54,749 nt of DNA from CAZKUN01 sp964555935 (GTDB lineage: Bacteria; Armatimonadota; Zipacnadia; Zipacnadales; VGFC01), in contig CAZKUN010000027.1 of the NCBI GenBank assembly GCA_964555935.1, positions 1 to 54,749 on the forward strand, read 5' to 3'. Shown piece after piece: positions 8,096-17,333 of the stretch. Positions within the stretch are counted from its first letter, which is position 1; every line of letters begins with the position of its first letter. The position numbers and the translations under genes are program-made. The notes under the pieces are model-generated. The model did no database searches and was not told the origin of the DNA. It saw nothing but the letters and a program-made list of their open reading frames with translations.

Positions 8096-8863
8096 TCATT
8101 TCCCCATTCGCTTAAGCGCCTCGAGGCTGCGCTTGCATACGTCGAACCCCAGTCCGTCGGCGCCACCCTCCTCGACGACGTACCACTCCGTGGCGTGTTG
8201 GGTCTCGCACAACTCGAAGACGGTCGGCCAGTCCGCGTCGCCCTCGCCGATCACCGCGCCCTCCGGGCCGCCGTGGTCCTTCAGATGCATCGAGCGAGCG
8301 CGCCCGGGGTACTTCCGCAGCATCCCTATCGGATCGCCGCCGCCGCTGGCGCAGTTGCCGATGTCCATCTGCATCACGACGTCGCTGCCCGTGCTTGAGA
8401 ACAGCCGATCCCAGGCAATCTCGCCGTCGATGACCTCGAAGTCAAACGCGTGGGCATGGTAGCCGGTCTCCATGCCATGGGGCTTCAGCTTCGCCGCAGT
8501 CTCGTCGAGGATCCCCGCCAGCTCCGCGATCCCCTCAACCGATCCCATCCGGACGCTGTCGGCGGCGATGATCAGGAATCTGTTCCCGCAGATCTGGTTG
8601 AACTCAATCGTCCGCGCCAGGTTATCGCCGAGCAGCGCGGCTGTCTGCAAGTGAATCCCGCAGCACGTCATCCCGTTGTCGTCATACATCTTGCGGATGT
8701 CCGCGGCGCTGTGTCCTTGCCACGCCACTTCCTCACCGCCATAGCCCCACGGCTCCGCGCCGACGTACCCGAGGTCCGCCACGGCCTTCAGCGTATCCGG
8801 CAGGCTATTCTGTACTTCGCCTCTGACTGAGTAGAGCTGCAACGCAATTGGAATCTTGCTCAT
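8096..8863 (-). CDS. Sugar phosphate isomerase/epimerase-like TIM-barrel protein
   Basis: 255 residues. The start at 8863 (MSKIPIALQLYSVRGE) is chosen for its RBS GAGGGAG eight bases upstream; an in-frame ATG at 8887 is less likely. The family is recognised by IALQLYSVR at the N-terminus, DLGYVGAEPWG, the CCGIHLQTAALLG stretch, GYHAHAFDFE, VVMQMDIGNCASGG and SMHLKDHGG. The His, Asp and Glu residues in these segments are the usual metal ligands of the xylose-isomerase-like barrel. Members isomerise or epimerise sugars or inositols in the cytoplasm. It probably forms an operon with the downstream kinase, a natural pairing for uptake of an unusual polyol or sugar. Confidence 0.88.
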   Translation of the reverse strand: MSKIPIALQLYSVRGEVQNSLPDTLKAVADLGYVGAEPWGYGGEEVAWQGHSAADIRKMYDDNGMTCCGIHLQTAALLGDNLARTIEFNQICGNRFLIIAADSVRMGSVEGIAELAGILDETAAKLKPHGMETGYHAHAFDFEVIDGEIAWDRLFSSTGSDVVMQMDIGNCASGGGDPIGMLRKYPGRARSMHLKDHGGPEGAVIGEGDADWPTVFELCETQHATEWYVVEEGGADGLGFDVCKRSLEALKRMGK

Positions 8864-8920
8864 GTTCGTCTCCCTCCAGAGTTTCAACCGTGTCCTGTCG
8901 CCGTCTCGCGCGCGTTGCCC

Positions 8921-8949
8921 TTGCTATCCGCCGCCCCCGTCGATACACT
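8921..8949 (+). promoter_or_regulatory. Predicted sigma-70-type promoter for the HAD phosphatase gene
   Basis: -35 TTGCTA (8921-8926), 17-base spacer, -10 TACACT (8944-8949), 45 bases before the ATG at 8994. It lies in the divergent gap with the isomerase gene. Prediction from spacing and consensus only. Confidence 0.45.
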
Positions 8950-8993
8950 TGTCCCGTGCCCATCCCAAGGCGTCGCGAAGCAGGCCATTGACC

Positions 8994-9692
8994 ATGAAGA
9001 TCGTCTTCTCCGACATTGACCACACGCTGATGTACGAACTCACCGTCGCCGACGAGACCATTCGCCTCATCGAGGAGATCCGCGCCAAGGCGCCGTTCGT
9101 GCTGATCACTGCTCGTTCGCTCGCCAGCGTCCACCAGCATGTTCCCGAGATCCCCCACGATTCCCTTATCGTCGAGAACGGTTGCGTCGTTTACGAGGGG
9201 AATGAGATCGACCAGGCGTGGGATGCTCGGATAAAGCCCTTCCTGGCGGTGGTGGAGGGATACAAGGAGGATCTCGGCCTAATCATCCGGCCGAAGACGC
9301 GCATGCTCAGCATCAGCATGGCGCAGAACAACCTCACGTGGAACGACGCCGACGCGATCAAGGATGCCTTGCCCGAGGAACTCGTCATGCGCACCAGCAG
9401 CAACGAGACCGGCGATTTTCTCGAGATGTACCCCGCCGTCGCAGGGAAAGCCGCCGCCATTTCGTACGTCTCGGAGAAGCTGGGGATCGCCATCGAGGAT
9501 ACGTGCGCCCTTGGCGACGACCTCGTCGATATCGAGATGCTCGAGGCCTGCGGCTATCCGCTCACTCATGCCGAGGCCCGCGAGCCCGTCCGCGACCTCG
9601 TCGCCAAACGCGGCGGCTACGTCGCGCCCGCGGGCAGCCATGCAGGCACCGCCGCCATGTTGGAAGAGACGCTTCGGTGGCTCAAGGCGTAG
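8994..9692 (+). CDS. HAD-superfamily phosphatase (Cof/MPGP-like, type IIB)
   Basis: 232 residues. Motif I is FSDIDHTLM (Asp7 and Asp9; Asp7 is the nucleophile). Motif II is the Thr in LITARS near residue 40. The C-terminal motif CALGDDLVDIEML (GDDxxD near 174) binds Mg2+. The cap region (NLTWNDADAIKDALPEELVM) fits the IIB type found in Cof, sucrose-phosphatase-like and mannosyl-3-phosphoglycerate phosphatases. It likely dephosphorylates a sugar phosphate in the cytoplasm. The start at 9000-range ATG (8994) begins directly with motif I; the frame upstream to 8856 is not protein-like. Its TAG stop is the 5' part of a palindromic repeat (9689-9711). Confidence 0.88.
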   Translation: MKIVFSDIDHTLMYELTVADETIRLIEEIRAKAPFVLITARSLASVHQHVPEIPHDSLIVENGCVVYEGNEIDQAWDARIKPFLAVVEGYKEDLGLIIRPKTRMLSISMAQNNLTWNDADAIKDALPEELVMRTSSNETGDFLEMYPAVAGKAAAISYVSEKLGIAIEDTCALGDDLVDIEMLEACGYPLTHAEAREPVRDLVAKRGGYVAPAGSHAGTAAMLEETLRWLKA

Positions 9693-9711
9693 AGGCGCGA
9701 TTCACCGCGCC
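9689..9711. repeat. Short palindromic repeat, family R3 copy 1
   Basis: GTAGA followed by stem GGCGCG (9694-9699), loop ATTCAC and CGCGCC (9706-9711). The TAG inside it is the stop codon of the HAD gene. It lies between convergent genes and may act as a terminator. A matching copy is at 36583-36605. Confidence 0.75.
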
Positions 9712-9717
9712 GTTTGC

Positions 9718-11034
9718 CTATTTCCACGTCACCTCACCCTCGTACCGGCTCACTACCACGATATGGTACGGTGATGTCGATGCCTCGTCTTCCGCGCCGC
9801 GCTCAATTCGGGCGTGCAGGCCCTCATCATCCTCCCACACGTCCGCGATACGCACTGAGTCTCCCGCCCAAGCCTCGCCGCCAAACGCCGCGAGCGCCAT
9901 GTCGCGCGTGAAGTCGATCTCCGGCGCGCGAGCGCCTTCCGCATCCGCCACCAGCCCCCACACCTTCTCCCACTCGGTCTGCGTCCGAGCCGTCATCGCC
10001 GACCGCCTCTCGACATCACACGTCCCGCCGCGCCACTCACGCGTGGCCAGGTACGGCTGGTCGTCAAACCTCACCCCCTGCCGCGCAAGCTGCACCTGAA
10101 CCTGCCGCGTCAGCAGACGGTCTAAGTTGTTGGTCGTGCCCGATGTCGGCCGGCCGAGACTCGCCGTGACAGCCATCCCCTCGCCTGCGGGCCGCATCGC
10201 GGCCATCCCTCCGCCGCCACCCATTCCTCCTCCCAGCATCCCGTAGCCACCGCCCTCGACCTTCGCCACCATCCCGCGGCCCTCAAGCCTCTCCGCCCCC
10301 TCATACCACGCGTCCTTCGACGCGCCGGCGCCGAGGGCATACACTGCCGTGCCCGCGTGGACGATGGTCTCAGTCTCTCCATCTTTGTTTACGTACTCTT
10401 GCGCGTAAGTCAGCAGCTCGAATTCGCCCTCGGTAATCGTCGCGATCTCGCGGAAGATCCTCTGGTCACTTTCTTGGAGGCCGCTGCAGCCGATCGTGTC
10501 GATGACAATGCTCTTCTGAAGCGCGAGGCTGGCCTCTTCCTCGTAGTTGTAGTCGCCCTTGTAGTCCATGTGCGGCGGCGCGTCGGCGATGAGGAAGATC
10601 ACGCGCCCAACGCCCGGCTTCTCGTCCCATGTGATCTCATCGATTGCCACGTGGAGCGCCTCGTTGAGGCTCTCTGGGTAATCGCCGCCTCCGCCCGCCT
10701 CGATGTCGTTGATCGAGCCGACCGTCGCGTCGATGTCTCGTGTCAGGGCATAGCGCTTCGTGACGTATTCATCTCCTCGGTCGCGGTAAATCACGAGGCC
10801 GAATCGCACGTCCGGCGTGGGATCGCCCGCCGCGATCTGCGCGACCATCTCGCGGAGCCTCTCCTTCACGACTTCGATCTCATCGGCCATGCTGCCGGTC
10901 GTGTCGACGCAGAAAACCACGTCAAGCCTCGGCGCGTCGGAACCCTCCGGCGTGGCGCTGATTTCCCTCGCCATCGCCGCCGTAGCCAGTGCCGCCAGCG
11001 CCGTCATCGTGCAGATCGCGCGTATCCAGTTCAT
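9718..11034 (-). CDS. Secreted von Willebrand factor A-domain protein
   Basis: 438 residues with a Sec signal peptide (residues 1-22, cleavage near AMA-R). The VWA domain begins at VVFCVDTTGSM; the MIDAS motif is D44-T-T-G-S, a Thr variant of DxSxS. The second metal-site region is GGGGDYPESLNEAL, and the third strand VIFLIADAPPH supplies the last Asp. MIDAS domains bind protein partners through Mg2+. A Gly/Met-rich linker (YGMLGGGMGGGGGM) leads to an unrecognised C-terminal domain of about 150 residues. A periplasmic or surface role is inferred. The gene is divergent from the DUF6785 gene. Confidence 0.85.
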   Translation of the reverse strand: MNWIRAICTMTALAALATAAMAREISATPEGSDAPRLDVVFCVDTTGSMADEIEVVKERLREMVAQIAAGDPTPDVRFGLVIYRDRGDEYVTKRYALTRDIDATVGSINDIEAGGGGDYPESLNEALHVAIDEITWDEKPGVGRVIFLIADAPPHMDYKGDYNYEEEASLALQKSIVIDTIGCSGLQESDQRIFREIATITEGEFELLTYAQEYVNKDGETETIVHAGTAVYALGAGASKDAWYEGAERLEGRGMVAKVEGGGYGMLGGGMGGGGGMAAMRPAGEGMAVTASLGRPTSGTTNNLDRLLTRQVQVQLARQGVRFDDQPYLATREWRGGTCDVERRSAMTARTQTEWEKVWGLVADAEGARAPEIDFTRDMALAAFGGEAWAGDSVRIADVWEDDEGLHARIERGAEDEASTSPYHIVVVSRYEGEVTWK

Positions 11035-11156
11035 CGTTTGCCCTCCGTCCGTCTTGTCGGCCGTTCACCTTACCCGACGCATGTCGGCGCCTGGAGGTTG
11101 CCGACACCCGCGCGACGAATGCCGGAGTTCGCCTCATCCACGCTCAGGAGCGCCTC

Positions 11157-13082
11157 GTGCCCGAGTCTTTGCCGCCCGCGGCTACCGACCGCCCGATACG
11201 CCGCGCCATCACCCCGCGCGCCATCGCCGTCGGCCTCATGCTGATTCCGCTGAACGCTTATTGGATGATGCTTGCGGAGCTGCGCTGGTACCAGGTTCTG
11301 AGCCTCAACCCCCTGTTCGTCACGCCCGTCTGCTTCCTGTTCCTCGGGTGCATCATCAACGCCGTCATCCGCAAGTGGTGGCCCGAGCGCGCCTTTAGCG
11401 CCTCCGAACTCGCCACCGTCTACATCATGCTGGCGATCGCGTGCACCTTCGCCACGCATGATTACATCATCAACTTGATGAGCATCATGCCGTGGGCGGG
11501 TTGGTACGCGAGCCCCGAGAACAAGTGGGAAAGCATCATGTGGCCCCATCTGCCCCAGTGGCTATTGGTGTGGGATGAGGGCGCGCTGAAGGGCTACTAC
11601 GAGGGTGGTTCGAGCATCTACCGCGTCGCGAACTTCCTGCCGTGGATCCTGCCCACGACCATCTGGATCGGCTTCGTGCTTGTGAGTGTCTGGATCATGT
11701 TCTGCCTCAACGTTCTCGTGCGCAAGGCGTGGATCCAGGAGACCAAACTCAGCTTCCCCGTCGTCCGTCTGCCGCTGGCGCTGCTCGGCCAGGATGGGGC
11801 CAAGTTCTACCAGAACAAGCTTCTCTGGATTGGCTTCGCCATCCCCATCATCACCAGCACGCTCAGCGGGCTCAACGAACTCTACCCCAGCGTGCCCTAC
11901 TTCGAGACCCGCGCGAAGTGGCTTCACTTCTACACGCCGCCCTGGACCCGCCTCAACGGGATGTGCATATCGCTCTATCCCTTCGCCATTGGGCTCGCCT
12001 ACTTCGTCCCAACCGACATCGCCTTTTCCTGTTGGTTCTTCTATCTCTTCGTCCGATTCCAGCACGTCTTCGGCCACTTCGCCGGGCTTGCTCAGTTGCG
12101 CGGCTTTCCGTTTGTCATGGAGCAGGGCATTGGCGCGTGGACCACATACGCGGGTCTGCTGCTCTACCTTACCAGAGCCCACTGGAAGCGCCTCATCCTG
12201 GGCATCATACGCGGCCAGGAGTTTGACGATAGCGGCGAGATGTTCTCCTATCGCCTCGCCCTCGGCGGGGCCGTCGGCGGTATCATCGTGCTTCTGATCT
12301 TCTGGCACTTTGTGGGGATGAGTCTGATTCCGTCAGTGGTGACCGTCTTGGCCTACTTCCTGCTCGCGATCGCCATCACGCGTGTTCGCGGCGAGGCCGC
12401 CAGCCAGCACACCGTTTGGGATCTCGAGCCTCGCTACATGTTCGGTCTGGTCGATTCGAAAGTCTTCACCCGAGGTGACTTCGTCGGCGGCGCGCTCAGC
12501 CACTGGTTCTGGCGGCTGAATCGCAGCCATTCCATGCCGACTCAGCTCGAGTCATTGAAGATCGGCGACGTCCTCAACATCAAGCCGCGAAGCATGACGG
12601 GCATGATGTTCGCCGCGACGGTGGTCGCCGTCATCGCCGCGCCGTGGGCGTTCCTGCACATCGTCTACCGCGAGGGGGCCACCGCGAAGTGCATCGGCTA
12701 CGCGAACTGGACGGGCGTTGAGGCGTTCAGTTGGCTTCAGTCGATGCTGACGGTTGGGAAGGAGTTCGAGCTGACGCGCCTGCTCGGAGTGCTGTTTGGG
12801 AGCGCGTTGACGCTGGGGCTATGGCTGCTTCAGTCGCGCTACACGTGGCTCTTCCTGCACCCGCTCGGGTATTGCGCGGGGCCGGGGCTGATCTGGCTAT
12901 GGTTCCCGTTCTTTTTGGCCTGGGCGGCGAAGTCAGCCATCCTCCGCTACGGCGGCCAGCCGGCCTACCGCAAGCTGACGCCCTTCTTCCTGGGCCTCAT
13001 TCTGGGCGACTACTCCTCCGGCGGAATCTGGGCCATCATCGGCCCCATGCTAAAGATCCAGGGCTACCAGGCGTTCCACTGA
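11157..13082 (+). CDS. Polytopic membrane protein, DUF6785/DUF6784 family (OPT-like)
   Basis: 641 residues with about 12-14 hydrophobic segments. The start is the GTG at 11157, six bases after AGGAG; an open frame back to 10989 is not protein-like. Recognisable family stretches are TPRAIAVGLMLIPLNAYWMM, YASPENKWE, LPQWLLVWDE, LKGYYEGGSSIYRV and LCLNVLVRKAWIQETKLSFP. The protein at 31769-33703 has the same pattern at almost the same length (644 residues), so they are paralogues. The family has no firmly known function; a resemblance to oligopeptide transporters suggests uptake of peptides or glycan fragments, which is inference. It is convergent with the 986-residue gene, 10 bases away. Confidence 0.8.
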   Translation: MPESLPPAATDRPIRRAITPRAIAVGLMLIPLNAYWMMLAELRWYQVLSLNPLFVTPVCFLFLGCIINAVIRKWWPERAFSASELATVYIMLAIACTFATHDYIINLMSIMPWAGWYASPENKWESIMWPHLPQWLLVWDEGALKGYYEGGSSIYRVANFLPWILPTTIWIGFVLVSVWIMFCLNVLVRKAWIQETKLSFPVVRLPLALLGQDGAKFYQNKLLWIGFAIPIITSTLSGLNELYPSVPYFETRAKWLHFYTPPWTRLNGMCISLYPFAIGLAYFVPTDIAFSCWFFYLFVRFQHVFGHFAGLAQLRGFPFVMEQGIGAWTTYAGLLLYLTRAHWKRLILGIIRGQEFDDSGEMFSYRLALGGAVGGIIVLLIFWHFVGMSLIPSVVTVLAYFLLAIAITRVRGEAASQHTVWDLEPRYMFGLVDSKVFTRGDFVGGALSHWFWRLNRSHSMPTQLESLKIGDVLNIKPRSMTGMMFAATVVAVIAAPWAFLHIVYREGATAKCIGYANWTGVEAFSWLQSMLTVGKEFELTRLLGVLFGSALTLGLWLLQSRYTWLFLHPLGYCAGPGLIWLWFPFFLAWAAKSAILRYGGQPAYRKLTPFFLGLILGDYSSGGIWAIIGPMLKIQGYQAFH

Positions 13083-13092
13083 CGCGGCCGGA

Positions 13093-16053
13093 TCACTCGA
13101 TCCGTAGCGACCCCGCGATCCGCCGCAGCACGGCACGGATGGCCTCGTACTCGGACGCGCCGCGACACCCAATCATGTACCCCGTGTCGTTGTGCACGGT
13201 CAGGAACATCAGCATGTACCCGCCGGCCGCGTGCTCGGGGGCCTGAATCCGAACCGCCGCGAAACTCAGAGCGTCGGTCGCCCCTGTGAATGTCTCCTCA
13301 CGGGTGAAGTCAAGGTCGCCCACGCCGCTGTCAAGCTCCCTCTCCCTGGCCTCGGCATAGGCATCCAGGTCCGTGCCCGCAGCGAGCGGGTCCGCCCGGA
13401 GCACCATCTCGTGGCGGTCCCCGGCGGCGTCGGCCGGGCTCTGCAATTGGAGCACGTAGTCCTCGTCCCCAGGCAGCAACTCCCAGCCGGGAGGGTACTC
13501 CATCAGGATGCCGTGATCCGCGTCCACATGCCGATTCCACGTGCCGTTGACGTCGGGCAGCGCCGTGACAGTTTCCGCAGGACGTTGCCCTGGCATGGCG
13601 ACGTCGTCTGCCGCCGGCTGCGCCGCCACCTCGGCGGGCGCCTCGGAGATCGGCTGTCGCTCTCCACTGGGCGTGAACTCCTGACGCGCGTGCTCGATGC
13701 TCTGGCCCGGCTGCACGGCGCCCTTCACCTCCTCGTAGGCCTGCACCCCATCATCATTCACATGCGCCAGCAGCAGCGTGTAGTCGCCCTCGCCCGTCCC
13801 GGTCAGCTTCACGTTGAAGTTCTCCGGGCCGGCCTGGTCCGCGGGAATGACGATCGTCTGCGGCATCGTGACGCGACTTTCCGGGTCGGTGGCGTCTGGG
13901 TATAGCTCCAGCCCCTGGGGGCAGTAGTAAGCCCCGGGAATGTCATTCACCAGCCCCGGACGGTCCGATTTGAAGAACCACTCGTTGACGTCGCCGGTTG
14001 GAGCCTCACTCATGCCAATGCTGCGACCGTCCGGCAGCTCGACCTCCACCGCGACTGGCGAAAGCGCCGTCAGAACCGCCGCCCCGTACGGAAAGAACCA
14101 CGCCTCTACCGGGGGAGTGTCGCGCCGGTGAAACTCGCCGAGGGCGCCGAAACCGTGGTAGTCCCAGACGCCTGAGAGCGACCACTGGGCTGTGGAGAGA
14201 ATGCGCACCCTCGAACCGATGTTGAAGCGCGATGGGATGGCGTCGCTGCTCTTGAATCGCGCGTACCCCACGAAGACCTCGTAGGCCTGGAACCACTTGT
14301 TGTAGTGCAGGTGGTCGCGCCATGGCTTCCCGTGCTCGTCCTCGTCAAACAGCCCCCAGTAGTTCCACTTCTCGTCATACCAGACTTCGCTGGAGGCATC
14401 CTGCCAGACGTATGAGTTCCACGGCCCCTTCTTGTTGAAGACCGCGCGCGCTATTTTCTCGAAGTACCGTCCGGGGTAGAGCCTGAGATCCGACATCTGG
14501 TACATCACGTTGACTTCCCGGACCGGGATTCCAAGCGCCCTGAGCAGCGCGCCGAACAGCAGGGCGTGCTCCTGACAGATGAACTTCTCCTTGGTGTCCG
14601 GCGGCGTGCCAAAGCCCCACTTACCCTTCCACAGTCCCTCGGCGTTCGCGTCGTCATCGATGAACGGGTCCGGGGCGCCCTTATCCATCAGGGCCTCGTA
14701 CACGAAATCCGCCACGTTCTCAACGACCCCGTAGATGCTCTCCGGCATGTCGGTGCCATCGTCGTAGGCGGGCGAGTCGAGCCACGTCCCGCCAAACCGC
14801 GCGGCCCGAATCGCAAGGGCGCGGACGTACGTGTTGCCCGGGCTGCAGTCGCCGAAATCCCCGTGTCGGTAATACAGCGCCGCCTCCTCCAGGTCCGTCG
14901 TCGCGCCCTTCCCTCCCGGCTGAGTCGGCATGCCGGTCGTCTCGCGGTAGTCGGGATACCCAAGAGCAACGACTTCCCCGTCCGGCCACTGGATGGGGCG
15001 CTGTCGGTCGTATAGCACCTCCGTCGGCTCTTTGGTCGCATCCCCCACCTTAATGGTCAGCACATCCTCGAGTTCGATCTTGTTCTCAGCCTGGGACTTC
15101 TCGTCATCGTTGCCGATGTTGCGCACCAACTCCTGGAGTATCCACGTCTGCGCGGCCAGCTCCCACTGCTCCTTGGCGCTGGACGCGCGGGTGTTCGACA
15201 TGGGCGCGGCCGCTCTCACCGGCACGTCGAGTATTCGCGTCACGCTGGGCTCGAGTGGCCCCCCGAGTGGTCGCGCTCCCTCCGTCTGCGTCGCCTCGCC
15301 CTGGAAACTGAGGGCGGGGTCGGGCGTGCGCCCGAGTTCCCCTATGATCTGGTAGTTGACCACCAGGCTCTCGTACGTGTGGTCCTCGCTGACGTTCGTC
15401 ACGTGGATCTTCAGCGTGGCGGTGTCGGCTGGAGTGAAGTAACGGTCGCCGTCCTCGAGGTACACCTTGACCTCGACGCCGTCCCCCCACTCCACCTCAT
15501 CCTCATACCCGAGCAGGTCACGGAATCGCGCATAAACGGTGGTGGCCCAGAGCACCATCATGTCCGACCGCTCCTGGTCGGAGTACTGCGGTCGTTCTAC
15601 CTCGGCTGGGTGGCACTGCATGAGAAGCCGGATCTCGTAAAGGTCGTGGTAAACCAACACTGACCGGGTCACCTTCCCGCGGTCCAATAGGTAGGTGTGG
15701 GGCCGTTGGATGCCGATGTCACCCGATACTACGGTGTCCCCGTTCGGCAGTACTGCGCGGACGTGAGAATCCAGGCGGTCCTGTTCGCCCAGTTCGTGAG
15801 TCTTTATGGTCAGCTCCATGAGCCACTTGAATCTGTCCCCCACATACGTCACGCTTCCCTTGCGTTCCGTGGCCGATTTGCGCAATGTCTCGATGATGAG
15901 CTCGGGCACCATGGCAGGATTGGCGAATTGGTCGAAGATCTCGTCGACCGGCGGCTCGTCCACGTCCCCTTGAGACAGTGCCGGGCCGGCCGTCATCACC
16001 GCCACGACTGTAAGCAGCGCTACTCGTTCCCACGACCTCAATGTAAGCCTCAT
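13093..16053 (-). CDS. Large secreted transglutaminase-like protein with C-terminal PsbP/MOG1-like domain
   Basis: 986 residues with a Sec signal peptide (residues 1-28, SQG). Residues 30-150 resemble an outer-membrane lipoprotein-sorting-like sheet. A transglutaminase-like core spans about 400-600: CQEHALLFGALLRALGIPVR puts the candidate nucleophile at Cys493, and WNYWGLFDED the Asp near 569. The His normally found in an HAWxE motif is not visible (SSEVWYDE stands there), so activity is doubtful. Residues 845-986 resemble the PsbP/MOG1 fold (ILMEYPPGWELLPGDE). The start has GGGAGGG upstream and a predicted promoter at 16085-16113. A cysteine protease-like or glycan-modifying role at the surface is possible but unproven. 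Confidence 0.7.
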   Translation of the reverse strand: MRLTLRSWERVALLTVVAVMTAGPALSQGDVDEPPVDEIFDQFANPAMVPELIIETLRKSATERKGSVTYVGDRFKWLMELTIKTHELGEQDRLDSHVRAVLPNGDTVVSGDIGIQRPHTYLLDRGKVTRSVLVYHDLYEIRLLMQCHPAEVERPQYSDQERSDMMVLWATTVYARFRDLLGYEDEVEWGDGVEVKVYLEDGDRYFTPADTATLKIHVTNVSEDHTYESLVVNYQIIGELGRTPDPALSFQGEATQTEGARPLGGPLEPSVTRILDVPVRAAAPMSNTRASSAKEQWELAAQTWILQELVRNIGNDDEKSQAENKIELEDVLTIKVGDATKEPTEVLYDRQRPIQWPDGEVVALGYPDYRETTGMPTQPGGKGATTDLEEAALYYRHGDFGDCSPGNTYVRALAIRAARFGGTWLDSPAYDDGTDMPESIYGVVENVADFVYEALMDKGAPDPFIDDDANAEGLWKGKWGFGTPPDTKEKFICQEHALLFGALLRALGIPVREVNVMYQMSDLRLYPGRYFEKIARAVFNKKGPWNSYVWQDASSEVWYDEKWNYWGLFDEDEHGKPWRDHLHYNKWFQAYEVFVGYARFKSSDAIPSRFNIGSRVRILSTAQWSLSGVWDYHGFGALGEFHRRDTPPVEAWFFPYGAAVLTALSPVAVEVELPDGRSIGMSEAPTGDVNEWFFKSDRPGLVNDIPGAYYCPQGLELYPDATDPESRVTMPQTIVIPADQAGPENFNVKLTGTGEGDYTLLLAHVNDDGVQAYEEVKGAVQPGQSIEHARQEFTPSGERQPISEAPAEVAAQPAADDVAMPGQRPAETVTALPDVNGTWNRHVDADHGILMEYPPGWELLPGDEDYVLQLQSPADAAGDRHEMVLRADPLAAGTDLDAYAEARERELDSGVGDLDFTREETFTGATDALSFAAVRIQAPEHAAGGYMLMFLTVHNDTGYMIGCRGASEYEAIRAVLRRIAGSLRIE

Positions 16054-16084
16054 CGGGTGCGCCCTCCCGTGCCATCGAGCGAAT

Positions 16085-16113
16085 ACTGTATTGTCGTGCG
16101 GTTTTACTGTTAA
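16085..16113 (-). promoter_or_regulatory. Predicted promoter for the transglutaminase-like gene
   Basis: Read on the minus strand: -35 TTAACA (16113-16108), 17-base spacer, -10 TACAGT (16090-16085), about 30 bases before the ATG at 16053. The area is AT-rich compared with its surroundings. Confidence 0.5.
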
Positions 16114-16155
16114 ACACCGTGGACAGAGCCCTGCGTTCTCACATCCTGCCGGCCG

Positions 16156-17166
16156 CTACGGCCTCAACCCAATCTTGATGAAGTCCGCCGGCCGTTCCTG
16201 CAGATCAGTCAGGGCGGTCTCATAGGCGTCCATCGGGCGGATCTCGGTCAGCATCGGCGCCGGGTCGATCTCCTCACGCGCCAGCATCGCCAAGGTCTTC
16301 TCAACCGTGTTCTGGTGCAGGCGAGAGCCCACCACCTCAAGCTCCTTGCGCACGAACATCGCGCCCGGCAGGACCACGTCTTTCGCGCACAGGCCGAGAA
16401 TCACCGCGCGGCCCGCCGAGGCCGCCATCTCAGCCGCGGCGCGAATCGTAGGCGGCGTGCCAACCGCCTCGAATGCTCTGGCAACGCCGACGTCGTCCGT
16501 CCACTCCATCATCGCCTCGACCGAATCTCGCTCGCCGGCGTTCACGGTCAGCTCAGCCCCCATCCGCCGCGCCAACGCCAGCCGCGATTCTTCGAGGTCG
16601 AGCACCGCGCACCTGCCGCCTCGCGCCTGGGCCATCAGCAGCAGGCTCAGGCCTATCGTCCCGCCGCCGATGATCGCCACCGTGTCTCCCGGCGTGATGT
16701 CCGCGCGATCCGTTGCGTGGTGGGCGATCGACAGCGGCTCCACCAGCATCGCCATCTCGTCCGAGACTGAATCCGGCACCACGTGCAGCCGCTTCGCCGG
16801 CGCGACGAACAGCTCCGCGAACGTACCGGGCGCGTGGACCCCGATGACCTTGATGTCCGTGCAGCAGTTATACCGGCCCAGCGAGCACGGCCGACAGACC
16901 CCGCAGTTGATCGTCGGATCGAGAACGACGCGTTGGCCCGGCTCCGCGCTTGCGCCCGAGCCCGCCTCAACCACATCGCCGACGACCTCGTGGCCGGGGA
17001 TCTCCGGGTACTTGAAAAACGGCTGCGAGCCGTGATACGCGTGCATGTCGCTACCACATACCCCGGTCAGCCGCGTCCGGACCAGCACCTCGTCCGCACC
17101 TGGCTTCGGGTCGTCAACCTCGGCCAGTCTCGCCGTCCGCGCCGCATCGAACACAATTGCCTTCAT
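16156..17166 (-). CDS. Zinc-dependent medium-chain dehydrogenase (sorbitol/threonine dehydrogenase-like)
   Basis: 336 residues. Catalytic zinc ligands are the Cys in GVCGSD (near residue 37) and the GHE pair (near 58-60). The structural zinc loop is CGVCRPCSLGRYNCC, giving four Cys. The Rossmann motif is VAIIGGGTIGLSLL. The end of strand 2 is AVLDLEESR; the acidic residue there favours NAD+ over NADP+. Family members oxidise polyols, threonine or sugar acids in the cytoplasm. It could work with the isomerase, aldo/keto reductase and aldolase in this window, but no operon link shows it. Confidence 0.9.
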   Translation of the reverse strand: MKAIVFDAARTARLAEVDDPKPGADEVLVRTRLTGVCGSDMHAYHGSQPFFKYPEIPGHEVVGDVVEAGSGASAEPGQRVVLDPTINCGVCRPCSLGRYNCCTDIKVIGVHAPGTFAELFVAPAKRLHVVPDSVSDEMAMLVEPLSIAHHATDRADITPGDTVAIIGGGTIGLSLLLMAQARGGRCAVLDLEESRLALARRMGAELTVNAGERDSVEAMMEWTDDVGVARAFEAVGTPPTIRAAAEMAASAGRAVILGLCAKDVVLPGAMFVRKELEVVGSRLHQNTVEKTLAMLAREEIDPAPMLTEIRPMDAYETALTDLQERPADFIKIGLRP

Positions 17167-17333
17167 TGTCGTCGCCTCTGTCGGTGTTGGTTCTGCCGTC
17201 CGTGCCCGCGGCTTTCCAGAGCCGCACTCCTACTCTCCCGCGCAACTCTCTTGCAGGGCGTTTCGTACATCAACATGCATCCGCCTTCTCCAGCGGCAGG
17301 AACTATCACGCACCTCGCGAAGGATGACCATTC

